The translations under genes were made by a program, and so were the position numbers. This document shows, piece after piece, positions 1 through 8,115 of a DNA stretch of 64,000 bases. The DNA comes from Streptomyces smyrnaeus (GTDB taxonomy: Bacteria > Actinomycetota > Actinomycetes > Streptomycetales > Streptomycetaceae). The first letter of the stretch is position 1; every line of letters starts with the position of its first letter. The notes beneath the pieces were generated by a model. The model was not told where the DNA came from and made no database searches. It worked only from the letters and a program-made list of their open reading frames with translations. The DNA lies in NCBI RefSeq assembly GCF_017676345.1, contig NZ_JAFFZM010000018.1, positions 62,001-126,000 of the forward strand, in the 5' to 3' direction.

Positions 1-330
1 GACGGAGATGCAGCGGCCGACCTCGCCGCGCGCCCACTTCATGGGCTTGCCGTTCTCCGCCGAGATCAGCTGCGCGATCTCGTCCGTGCGCTCCACAAGA
101 CGGCGTGTGATGTGGTCGAGTGCCGCCGCGCGGACGTGCGCCGGGGTGGCGGAGAACTCGTCGGCGACCGCGGCGGCAGCGGCCACGGCCTCCTCCACCT
201 GCTCGGGCGTGGGGATGCTGACGGTGCCGACGTTCCTGCCGTCCCAGGGCGAGGTGACATCGAGCGTGCTGTCGCCGGTGGCCTTGCGGCCGGCGAGCCA
301 GAATGCGTGAGGAGAAGTCGCTGTCGTCAC
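1..330 (-). CDS. Aldehyde dehydrogenase family protein, N-terminal part (cut by window edge)
   Basis: The first 110 residues read from a GTG at 328-330 with a GGAAGG ribosome site about nine bases upstream; the gene runs off base 1. The translated start (motifs LAGRK, VTSPWDG, then AENGKPMKWARGE) matches the N-terminal NAD-binding part of aldehyde dehydrogenases, including the conserved ENGKP-type segment. The catalytic Cys/Glu region lies outside the window. It follows the PucR-type gene on the same strand with a 264-base gap. Given gabT nearby, a succinate-semialdehyde dehydrogenase role (last step of GABA use) is a reasonable inference, but substrate cannot be read from this fragment. Confidence 0.8.
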   Translation of the reverse strand, partial: MTTATSPHAFWLAGRKATGDSTLDVTSPWDGRNVGTVSIPTPEQVEEAVAAAAAVADEFSATPAHVRAAALDHITRRLVERTDEIAQLISAENGKPMKWARGEVGRCISV

Positions 331-594
331 TGCGGATCGCCTTCCGGATGCGGGAGAGTGGCTCGGTTCGAGCTCCACGGTAGGGCGTCGGAGCCCGCCC
401 GCTTCTTCGCCGGGATGGAGCACTTGCGCGGCGCGGTGCTACGGATTGTCGCTGTACGGCTTGTCCCCGTACGGCCGGAGACATGTGGGATGCCCGCGCC
501 GAGGCTGCCGCGCAGGGGCTCCGCAGCGTACCGGCGTCTCACGGGCGCCGGTGAGGCGGCTGCCGCCGCCCAGCGGCAGCCGCAGCTTCCGGCC

Positions 595-2718
595 TCAGCC
601 GGTCGCCTTCAGCGCCAGCCAGAGCTCCATGCGCACGTCCGGATCGTCGAGAGAGCGGCCCAGGATCTCCTCCACCCGGCGCATGCGGTAGCGCAGCGTG
701 TGACGGTGCACCCCGAGTTCGGCTGCGGCGGCGTCCCACTGGCCGTGCCGCGACAGCCAGGCGCGCAGCGAGGCCACCAGATCGCCCCTGCCGTTGGCGT
801 CGTGCTCGCGCAGCGAGCGCAGCAACCCGTCGGCGAAGGCCCGGACGGCGTCGTCGGCCAGCAGCGGCAGCACCGACCCGGCGGCGACGTCCTCGTGCTC
901 CACGAGCGCCACACCACGCCGTCTGGCGACGGACAGCGCCTGGTCGGCCTGTTTGAAGGCGACAGCGGCGGCGGACAGCCCCACAGGTGCGGAGACACCG
1001 ATCGCCAGCCCCTCGTCACCGCCCCCGCCGGGGCGCCGCCCGGGTTGTGCGGCGGACGCCGTCGCGGCGAACTCCGCGCACGCGGCCGCCGCGGCACCGC
1101 CGTCCGAGGCCAGCACCACCAGGCGGGCCCCGTCGGGCACCACGAGCACCGCCTCCCCGTTCCGCGCGGCAGCCGTCTCGACCGCGTCGGCCAGCTCCTC
1201 CAGCGGCCAGACGATACGGCTCAGCCGCCCCGTGTCGGACGCCTCGGCCTGCGGGCCACCGCCGCCCGCGCCGACCACGACACCGGAGGCCACCGAGGTC
1301 CCGGTCGGGGCGGAGGGGGAGGACACCGCCGCCGCACCGTCCCGGCCGACGGCGGCCGACGCCTGCACGGCGGATCTGGCCCCGCCGGCCTGGCCGGTAC
1401 CGGCTCTCGCTCCGGTACCGGCTTTCGTGCCCGTTCCCGCTTTCGGGTCCGTTCCGGATTTCGGGTCCGTTCCGGCTTTCGTGGCGGACGGCTTGGCGGT
1501 CGGCCTCCCGGTCGGCTTCCCGGTCGGCTTGGGGACGGTGGACCGCGCCGTATCGGCCGTGGTGGAAGCGGTAGCCGACGTGCCGGTCGTGGCGGCCAGG
1601 TCGGACAGCCCGCACGGCTCCCCCGCCCGCGCCAGATAGCCGCTGGGCATCTGCGACGACGGACGTGCCGCGGACGCTGTGGGCACCGACGGCGCCGCGG
1701 CGGACCCCACCATCTGCGACGTGTGTGCCGCCGCGATGGACTCCTGCGCGAAACGCGCCGCCGCGGCCGACGCCGGCTCGGCGACGATCACCCGCATCGG
1801 AGCGTCCAACAGCCCGCCATACAGCTGCCCCGCCACGGCCCGCGCGTGCTCGCCCTCGCCGACGAGCAGCATCTTGAGCACGGCCGCACCCAGCCGCTGC
1901 TCGGCCTCCTGCAGCGCACGCGAACGCTCCATGGTGAGGGTCAGCAAGGCTATGGCCGAGTTCACGGCGTACCGCTCCGCCGTGCCGAGCGGCGCCGCCG
2001 TACCGACGGCCAGCACCGCCTTGGCGCGTCTGCCGCTGCCGATCGACTGGAGCTCGACGCGGTCGTCCCCGCTGTCCGCCTCGCTGACCACCGCGCTGGC
2101 CGGCGTGGGCCGGTCCCGCAGCCGCTCGGCGTCCCCGACGAAGCGGGCCGCCCGGCGCACCGCCCAGGCCGGAGCCGTGGCGACGACCGACCCGGAGGCG
2201 TCGTAGAGCGCGGCCCAGCCGTCGACCTGCGAGGCCAGCCTGGCCAGCAGCGCCGAGGGACCCTCCCGGGAGAGCGCGGCGCGCGTCATCTCGCGCTGCG
2301 CGTCGAACCCGGCGGTCACAGCGCGGTACTGCTCGGCGGCGATGTCCGCCGAGACCGCCTTGCTGATCGCGATGAAGGGGGTGCGTCTGGGCACCTCCAG
2401 CAGCGGGAGGTGCGCGCCCCGGCAGGCGTCGACAAGAGCCTGCGGTACCCCCTCGTAGTTCACGCCCGCCGCGAAGCCGAGCCCCACCACACCCTTGCTG
2501 ACCAGCTTCTCCACGTAGGCGTGCATCGTCTCGGGGTCGGCCGCGTCCAGCTTGAGCCCCGTGAAGAGGATCAGCTCCCCGCCGTCCATGTACGGCGTCG
2601 GGTCGGCGAGCTCACTCGCGTGCGCCCACCGCACGGCGGAATCCAGCCGGTCGTGCCCCGCGAGCACGGAGAGGCGGAGCGCGGAGTTCTGGACGAGCGT
2701 GGCAAGAGTCGGTGGCAT
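595..2718 (-). CDS. PucR-family transcriptional regulator with a low-complexity insert
   Basis: A 707-residue regulator. Residues 1-125 are a PucR N-terminal ligand-sensing domain (MPPTLATLVQ, then WAHASELADP). Residues about 647-705 are the PucR C-terminal helix-turn-helix (LGVHRHTLRYRMRRVEEILG). Between them, roughly residues 370-490, lies an Ala/Thr/Lys/Gly-rich stretch with short repeats of the KAGTDPK type, which makes the protein longer than usual PucR regulators. ATG at 2718 is preferred because GGTGAAG precedes it; an in-frame start 15 codons upstream has no better site. Its position between an aldehyde dehydrogenase and gabT suggests control of GABA/polyamine catabolism, which is inferred from context. 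Confidence 0.88.
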   Translation of the reverse strand: MPPTLATLVQNSALRLSVLAGHDRLDSAVRWAHASELADPTPYMDGGELILFTGLKLDAADPETMHAYVEKLVSKGVVGLGFAAGVNYEGVPQALVDACRGAHLPLLEVPRRTPFIAISKAVSADIAAEQYRAVTAGFDAQREMTRAALSREGPSALLARLASQVDGWAALYDASGSVVATAPAWAVRRAARFVGDAERLRDRPTPASAVVSEADSGDDRVELQSIGSGRRAKAVLAVGTAAPLGTAERYAVNSAIALLTLTMERSRALQEAEQRLGAAVLKMLLVGEGEHARAVAGQLYGGLLDAPMRVIVAEPASAAAARFAQESIAAAHTSQMVGSAAAPSVPTASAARPSSQMPSGYLARAGEPCGLSDLAATTGTSATASTTADTARSTVPKPTGKPTGRPTAKPSATKAGTDPKSGTDPKAGTGTKAGTGARAGTGQAGGARSAVQASAAVGRDGAAAVSSPSAPTGTSVASGVVVGAGGGGPQAEASDTGRLSRIVWPLEELADAVETAAARNGEAVLVVPDGARLVVLASDGGAAAAACAEFAATASAAQPGRRPGGGGDEGLAIGVSAPVGLSAAAVAFKQADQALSVARRRGVALVEHEDVAAGSVLPLLADDAVRAFADGLLRSLREHDANGRGDLVASLRAWLSRHGQWDAAAAELGVHRHTLRYRMRRVEEILGRSLDDPDVRMELWLALKATG

Positions 2719-2790
2719 AACGCACTTCACCGTACAGCCGTCGGCCCGTATTCGGTCCCTCACACATGTGGCACCGTTCGGGGCCCGGGG

Positions 2791-5076
2791 TCACTCCCCC
2801 AGCTTTGTCAGGATCGGCGGCGTACGTTCCCCCCGGACCGTGGTGACGGAGAGCACAGCGTGCTCCGGCTGCAGCTCGTTGGCCAGGTCGGAGGCCGACC
2901 AGCGCTCCCGCTGCTCGCTGCGCACGGTCACCGACTCGGCCGTCACATGCTTGCCCGTCGCCAGCCGCCGCACCGCGTGCAGCACGCGGGTGACGGGCTC
3001 GTCCGAGACCAGCTGGCGATTGGTGACCGTACGGGTCTGCACCCACTCGGTGCCCCACACCTCGGCGAACCGCTCGGCATCCCACGGCGTGACCCCGGCG
3101 CACACCATCCGGCACCCGACGGCACCCAGCAGCGGACCGCGCAGCGGCTCGGGTACGTCGTCCAGCGCCCGCAGCGTCAGCAGGACACCCGCGTGCACCG
3201 AACGTAGCCGCTGAAGGCCGCGCAACGCCTGCGGGGTGATCGTCTGAGCCGCGTCGTCCAGCACCAGACAGGCGAACAGCGACTGGTCGCCGCGCGCCAC
3301 CGCGCACTCGGTGAACTGCGCCAGGATCAGCCGGGCCAGGATGCGCGACGCCTCCGCGTGCCCCCGCTCCGGCAGATCGATACGGACCCGCAGCGGATGC
3401 TCCAACGCCCGCAGCGAGAACGGGCGCCGCCCCTCCGCGCTGGGGCTTCCCTCGGGCAGGAAGAAATCCGCGAAGGCGGGCCTGTCCAGCAGCGCGATAC
3501 GGTCCGCCAGCAGCGCGGCCACGTCCCCCGCCCGCCCGGACTGCCGCTCGAAGGCGTCCAGCTCGCGCAGCTGGGCCTGCCGCCCGTCGGCGCGCAGCGC
3601 CTCCCGCAGCGCATCGAGGGCGCCCGGAGCGCCGTCCAGCAGCTCGCGCAGCTCCGGAACGGCGGGGAACCGGCCGTGCACCACGGCGAACGGCCCGATG
3701 AGCTGGGCCAGCGACGTCGCCGCGCGCCGGCTGTCGCCGCCCGGCAGCGCGGCCACCAGATCCCCCACCAGCGCCTCGGCCAGCATCCCGGCCGCCTCGT
3801 CCGGATCTGTCGTACCGCCGTAGAGGTCGAGATCATGACTGGAGCCCGGGTGCCCGAGCCGGACGACGAGATCGAACGAGTCGTCGGGCACGAAGTGCGA
3901 GCCCGCCGGACTCACCGCGATCACGGCTGTCTGACCGGCCAGCGCCTGCAGACACAACGACTCCACCACCGGGCGGGCCAACTTGCTCGTCTTGCCCGTA
4001 CCCGGCGGGCCGACCGCCAGCGCGGACGTACCCAGCAGCGAGGGATCCAGCGCGATACCCGCGCCCCGGTACTCGTGCGGATTGCGCTCGGAGTCGGCCG
4101 CCCTGCCGATACGGACCTGGCGCAGCGGCAGATCGTGCCGCGCGGCACGCACCGGCAGGTCCCGGGCGCCCGACGGGTGCCCGCACGCCGCCGCCCCCTG
4201 CGCCAGCACACTCTCCACGAAAGCCTCCAGCCGCTGCGGCCGGGCCCGCACCGCCTGCCACGCCCGGTCGATACGGGCATGGTCCACATCCGTCATCCGC
4301 CCCGTCAGCAACTCCTGCGCCAACCGCTCGGCCGCCTCACCCGCACCCCCGGCACGCAGCTCGGGCCACTGGACGGGGTCGAGGTGGGGCGGGGGGACGG
4401 GCGCCTGCTGCGGCCCCGCCGCGGCCATCTCGTCCGGCACGAACCCACCCGACTGCGGCCCCCGATCCCCCTTCACCCGCGCCCAGACCCGCCGCGCGAG
4501 CTCGTCCCAGCGACCGATGCGGCCGAAGAAGATGGCGAGACCCAGCAGGATTGCGCCGCTGTACAGGTAGGTCGCGAAAAGATACAGCGTGTTGTCGGCC
4601 TCCCTCTCCCGCCAAGATTCAGGCATGACGGCAAGCAGGGGCCACCTCCAATAGCTGCCCAAATACCCGTTCCACAGCAGCGACCACAGCAGCCAGCCCA
4701 TCAAGAACGAGATCAGGGCGCCGCTGACAAGTTGGCGGGCCGGGGTGCGTTCGGGGTCTTCCGGGGGGCGTTGCTTGTAGCCGCAGCGCCAGATGCCGGG
4801 GGCCGCCTCCGGGCGGGGCAGTCGCAGCCAGTCGGCCAGCGGGGGTCCGGCCTGCGGGGCGCTCGGCGGCATGGGCGGCGGCCCCGCCGATCCGGCCTCC
4901 ATGCCGCGCGGGGCAGGAATGCTGCCGCTCCCGCCGGGCGGTGCAGTGGGCGGTGGGGGCAACGGGGCGGACGGCGCGGAGGGAGGGTGCGGCGTCGGGG
5001 GCTGACTGGTGGGGGCGGGGGCAGTGTGGTGCGTGCTGCCTGTGCCCTGCTTCCGGTGGGGAAGCCCCATGTCCAT
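2791..5076 (-). CDS. Membrane-anchored ATPase resembling a type IV coupling protein
   Basis: About 761 residues. A Pro-rich N-terminal tail is followed by two membrane segments (LISFLMGWLLWSLLW and YLYSGAILLGLAIFF) and a cytoplasmic ATPase domain with Walker A GPPGTGKT and a Walker-B-like LVLDDAAQ. The C-terminus (WSASDLANELQPEHA) resembles the end of VirD4/TraG-type coupling proteins. No relaxase, secretion ATPase or pilus gene is nearby, so it looks like an orphan of that superfamily. ATG at 5076 has a GAGG site seven bases upstream; a GTG at 5139 and an ATG at 5070 are alternatives. The pucR-like gene starts 72 bases downstream. Function unknown. Confidence 0.75.
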   Translation of the reverse strand: MDMGLPHRKQGTGSTHHTAPAPTSQPPTPHPPSAPSAPLPPPPTAPPGGSGSIPAPRGMEAGSAGPPPMPPSAPQAGPPLADWLRLPRPEAAPGIWRCGYKQRPPEDPERTPARQLVSGALISFLMGWLLWSLLWNGYLGSYWRWPLLAVMPESWREREADNTLYLFATYLYSGAILLGLAIFFGRIGRWDELARRVWARVKGDRGPQSGGFVPDEMAAAGPQQAPVPPPHLDPVQWPELRAGGAGEAAERLAQELLTGRMTDVDHARIDRAWQAVRARPQRLEAFVESVLAQGAAACGHPSGARDLPVRAARHDLPLRQVRIGRAADSERNPHEYRGAGIALDPSLLGTSALAVGPPGTGKTSKLARPVVESLCLQALAGQTAVIAVSPAGSHFVPDDSFDLVVRLGHPGSSHDLDLYGGTTDPDEAAGMLAEALVGDLVAALPGGDSRRAATSLAQLIGPFAVVHGRFPAVPELRELLDGAPGALDALREALRADGRQAQLRELDAFERQSGRAGDVAALLADRIALLDRPAFADFFLPEGSPSAEGRRPFSLRALEHPLRVRIDLPERGHAEASRILARLILAQFTECAVARGDQSLFACLVLDDAAQTITPQALRGLQRLRSVHAGVLLTLRALDDVPEPLRGPLLGAVGCRMVCAGVTPWDAERFAEVWGTEWVQTRTVTNRQLVSDEPVTRVLHAVRRLATGKHVTAESVTVRSEQRERWSASDLANELQPEHAVLSVTTVRGERTPPILTKLGE

Positions 5077-5495
5077 GTGCTGCCTCAGCTCCCTGACGCC
5101 CCGACGCGCCGGCCCTCGCGGGTCGACGCCCTCCTGCACCCAATCTAGCGGCCGACCACGTCAGTTGGCCCATGGCCGCGTCCCGCACTACGAGACAGCC
5201 CGCGCAGCAGACGCCGCAGGTACCCGAAGAGACCGAATAGACCGCCCGGCCCCCCGCCCCCCCGAAGGGCCGGGGGAGCGAGCCCCCGGGCGCGAGGGGC
5301 CGGCGGGAGGCACATGGAGCTGCCGTTGTGCGACATGGGGCGGAAGGCAGGCGGGGTCGGGGGTGGGACGGCGGGGCGTATGTCCGTGGTGGCCAACATG
5401 CGGGGCGTAGTTCTCCGGAGCGGTGCATGTGTCGGCCGTGCGCGTGCCCCTAGCCTGCGAAGTGCCAGACCCCCGTTCCTCCCGAGGAGTGCGCT
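5077..5495. other. Divergent intergenic region between the coupling-protein-like gene and gabT
   Basis: About 420 G+C-rich bases separating two divergent starts. It should hold both promoters. I see no convincing -10/-35 pair and no conserved small reading frame; the six-frame open frames here look like composition artefacts. Confidence 0.5.
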
Positions 5496-6854
5496 ATGAC
5501 CGGAAAGACGGAATTGTCCGGAGGGCCTTCCCTCCCCCAGGAGCGGCGTGTCGTCACCGCCGTCCCCGGGCCCAAGTCGCAGGAGCTGATGGCCCGCAAG
5601 CAGGCGTCGGTGGCCAACGGCATCGGGACGGTGCTGCCGGTCTTCGCGCGGCGGGCGGGCGGCGGCGTGCTGGAGGACGTGGACGGCAACTCGTTCATCG
5701 ACTTCGGCTCCGGTATCGCCGTGACCTCCGTCGGCAACAGCGCGGAGGCGGTCGTACGCCGGGCGACGGAGCAGCTCAACGATTTCACCCACACGTGTGC
5801 GATGGTCGTCCCCTACGAGCCGTACGTGCAGGTCTGTGAGGAGCTGGCCAAGGTCACGCCGGGCGACCACGAGAAGAAGAGCGCGCTGTTCAACTCGGGC
5901 GCCGAGGCGGTGGAGAACGCCGTCAAGATCGCCCGCGCGCACACCGGCCGTCAGGCCGTCGTGGTCTTCGACCACGGCTACCACGGGCGCACCAACCTCA
6001 CGATGGCGCTCACCTCCAAGAACATGCCGTACAAGCACAGCTTCGGCCCGTTCGCGCCGGAGGTGTACCGCGTCCCGGTCGCCTACCCCTACCGCTGGCT
6101 GACCGGCCCGGAGAACTGCGCCGAGGAGGCCGCGGCCCAGGCCATCGACCAGATCACCAAGCAGATCGGCCCGGACAACGTCGCGGCGATCATCATCGAA
6201 CCGGTGCTGGGCGAGGGCGGTTTCATCGTCCCGGCCAAGGGCTTCCTGCCGCGGATCCAGCAGTTCGCGCAGGACAACGGGATCGTCTTCGTCGCCGACG
6301 AGATCCAGTCCGGCTTCTGCCGTACGGGCCAGTGGTTCGCCTGCGAGGACGAGGGCCTGGTCCCTGACCTGATCACCACCGCAAAGGGCATCGCGGGCGG
6401 TATGCCGCTCGCCGCCGTCACCGGCCGGGCGGACATCATGGATTCCGCGCACAGCGGCGGCCTGGGCGGCACCTACGGCGGCAACCCGGTGGCCTGCGCC
6501 GCGGCGCTCGGCTCCATCGAGACGATGCGCGAGCTCGATCTGCCCGCCAAGGCGCGCCGCATCGAGGAGGTCATGAAGCCGCGGCTGGAGAAGCTGGCGG
6601 AGAAGTCCGACATCATCGGTGACGTCCGCGGCCGGGGCGCCATGCTCGCCATCGAGCTCGTGAAGCCGGGCGGCAAGGAGCCCGACCCGGAGGCCACCGC
6701 GGCGCTCGCCAAGGCCTGCCACCAGCAGGGCCTGCTCGTGCTGACGACCGGCACCTACGGCAACGTGGTGCGCTTCCTGCCGCCGCTGGTCATCGGTGAG
6801 GACCTGCTCAACGAGGGCCTCGACGTCCTGGAGGAGGCCGTCTCGGGCCTGTGA
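5496..6854 (+). CDS. gabT: 4-aminobutyrate aminotransferase
   Basis: A class-III PLP aminotransferase of 452 residues, the normal length. It transfers the amino group of GABA to 2-oxoglutarate, giving succinate semialdehyde and glutamate in the cytoplasm. The PLP lysine is K297 in TTAKGIAGGMPLA; the cofactor aspartate motif is FVADEIQSGF and the glycine-rich segment is FNSGAEAVENAVK. ATG at 5496 follows a GAGGAG site. It is divergent from the preceding gene and ends in a strong hairpin at 6893, so it is probably monocistronic. PucR-type regulators often control such genes, which fits the neighbouring regulator. Confidence 0.93.
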   Translation: MTGKTELSGGPSLPQERRVVTAVPGPKSQELMARKQASVANGIGTVLPVFARRAGGGVLEDVDGNSFIDFGSGIAVTSVGNSAEAVVRRATEQLNDFTHTCAMVVPYEPYVQVCEELAKVTPGDHEKKSALFNSGAEAVENAVKIARAHTGRQAVVVFDHGYHGRTNLTMALTSKNMPYKHSFGPFAPEVYRVPVAYPYRWLTGPENCAEEAAAQAIDQITKQIGPDNVAAIIIEPVLGEGGFIVPAKGFLPRIQQFAQDNGIVFVADEIQSGFCRTGQWFACEDEGLVPDLITTAKGIAGGMPLAAVTGRADIMDSAHSGGLGGTYGGNPVACAAALGSIETMRELDLPAKARRIEEVMKPRLEKLAEKSDIIGDVRGRGAMLAIELVKPGGKEPDPEATAALAKACHQQGLLVLTTGTYGNVVRFLPPLVIGEDLLNEGLDVLEEAVSGL

Positions 6855-6892
6855 CGACCCTCTCGCGGCTCTTATAGAGCCAAGCCTTGGAG

Positions 6893-6923
6893 CCTCGCGG
6901 GGGCGATGGTAGCCCCCGCGAGG
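6893..6923 (+). terminator. Hairpin terminator after gabT
   Basis: A perfect 12-bp stem (6893-6904 with 6912-6923) and a seven-base loop, starting 38 bases after the gabT stop. There is no U-tract, which is usual for Streptomyces terminators. Confidence 0.75.
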
Positions 6924-6961
6924 TCCATGTCACCCGAAGTGCGGGCGTTCCGACGCCCGCT

Positions 6962-6998
6962 CTTTCGCGTTTCCGCTGCCCGCACTTTCGCGTTTCCG
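6962..6998. repeat. Two 14-bp direct repeats in the gabT/PAP2 gap
   Basis: CTTTCGCGTTTCCG occurs at 6962-6975 and again at 6985-6998, a 23-base period. The roughly 410-base gap (6924-7334) otherwise shows no recognisable gene; its upstream half is unusually rich in CTTTCGC/TTTCCG words. Role unknown; a binding site is possible. Confidence 0.6.
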
Positions 6999-7334
6999 GC
7001 GCACCCAGGCGCCACTTCGACCACCCCTCTCCCGCGTCCCTCTCCCGTGTCCCCGTGGCCGGTAGCGTGGGGCCGCGGCAGCGGCGCGCACGCTACTCGA
7101 TCGCGGGCCGAAGTGGGCGGTGACCAGCGAAGGAGCGGGTACCGGTGAAGAATGTGTGCGGGGGCGATGTTCGGTACGTAATGTGCCTGTCGGGTCCTGC
7201 TGTCCTGCCGTACGGTTTCTTGAGTCGCCGGGAGGCACGGAGGGCCACCTCCAGCATCCCGGCCCGAGCCGGTCTTTCCCCAAGGCGGGCCCGGTCGTGC
7301 CCTCGCGCACGTTCCTCACCGATCGGATAGCCGC

Positions 7335-8072
7335 TTGTCCCACACCCCCCGGGACCGGCGGGAACCCGGTCGACACGGCCGCCCTGGAACTGTCCCCCCG
7401 GTTCCCGGGCGGCCGGCCACGTCCGCGCCCGCGCCCCGTCCGCCGCGTACCCGCTCGCCGCGCACCCGGTCGGTGTTGTCGGCGGTCTGCTGTCTCTGCG
7501 TGCTCGTCCTGATCCTCGGCACCTGGCAGGTTCTCGTTCGAGGAGCGCTGGTCGACCGGGACGAGGACCTGGGCGTTGCCCTGCGCGACGCGGCTCCACC
7601 ACGGGCCCTGGCCGAGGCGCTGGCGGACGTGGGCAACTTGGAGGTGGCCCTGCCGCTGCTCGCTGTGGCGATGGCGCTGTCCCTGTTGCGCTCTCGGGGC
7701 CGCACCTGGTGGCCGGTGCTGTGCTACGCGCTGGCGACAGGGCTGCTGGCGCCGCTCGTCTCAGCCGTGAAGGCGTGGACGGATCGCACCGGCCCGCTGG
7801 GCGGCGGAGGGTTCTACCCCTCCGGGCATGCGACCATCACGGCAGCGGCCCTGGGCGCCGCGCTGCTCCTCGTCCACTGCGGGCTCTCCCGTGCCGCCCG
7901 CTCGTCCGCGTACGTGGTGGTTGCCGTGCTCGTCCTCGGCAACGGGCTCGGGCTGGTGTGGCGGGGCTACCACTGGCCGCTGGATGTGGTGGCCGGCTGG
8001 TGTCTGAGCGTGCTGCTGCTGTGCGCGGCCTTCGCCGCCTCCGGTCGGGGACCCGGACGGCTGTCCAGCTGA
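7335..8072 (+). CDS. PAP2-family phosphatase, membrane-bound
   Basis: A 245-residue membrane protein with about five hydrophobic segments after a Pro/Arg-rich cytoplasmic tail. It carries the three PAP2 motifs in order: KAWTDRTGP, the phosphate-binding PSGH, and WRGYHWPLDV with the catalytic His and Asp. The family dephosphorylates lipid phosphates such as phosphatidate or undecaprenyl pyrophosphate; the substrate here is not determinable. The listed start is a TTG with no clear ribosome site; an in-frame GTG at about 7470, just before the first membrane segment, is possible. Transcription ends in the shared terminator at 8067-8115. Confidence 0.85.
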   Translation: MSHTPRDRREPGRHGRPGTVPPVPGRPATSAPAPRPPRTRSPRTRSVLSAVCCLCVLVLILGTWQVLVRGALVDRDEDLGVALRDAAPPRALAEALADVGNLEVALPLLAVAMALSLLRSRGRTWWPVLCYALATGLLAPLVSAVKAWTDRTGPLGGGGFYPSGHATITAAALGAALLLVHCGLSRAARSSAYVVVAVLVLGNGLGLVWRGYHWPLDVVAGWCLSVLLLCAAFAASGRGPGRLSS

Positions 8073-8115
8073 CCACCACGGCTGCCCGCCGGGCGGACGG
8101 CCGTGGTGGTCAGCT
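8067..8115. terminator. Bidirectional terminator overlapping both stop codons
   Basis: A perfect 16-bp inverted repeat (8067-8082 with 8100-8115) with an inner GCCCGCCGGGC hairpin. It covers the stop codons of the convergent PAP2 and FAD-oxidoreductase genes, so it can end transcription from both sides. Confidence 0.85.

Noticed and set aside
112..3207. A 1031-residue plus-strand open frame
   Set aside because: Antisense to the PucR and ATPase genes, Arg/Gly-rich with no family motif; stop-poor antisense frames are normal at this G+C.
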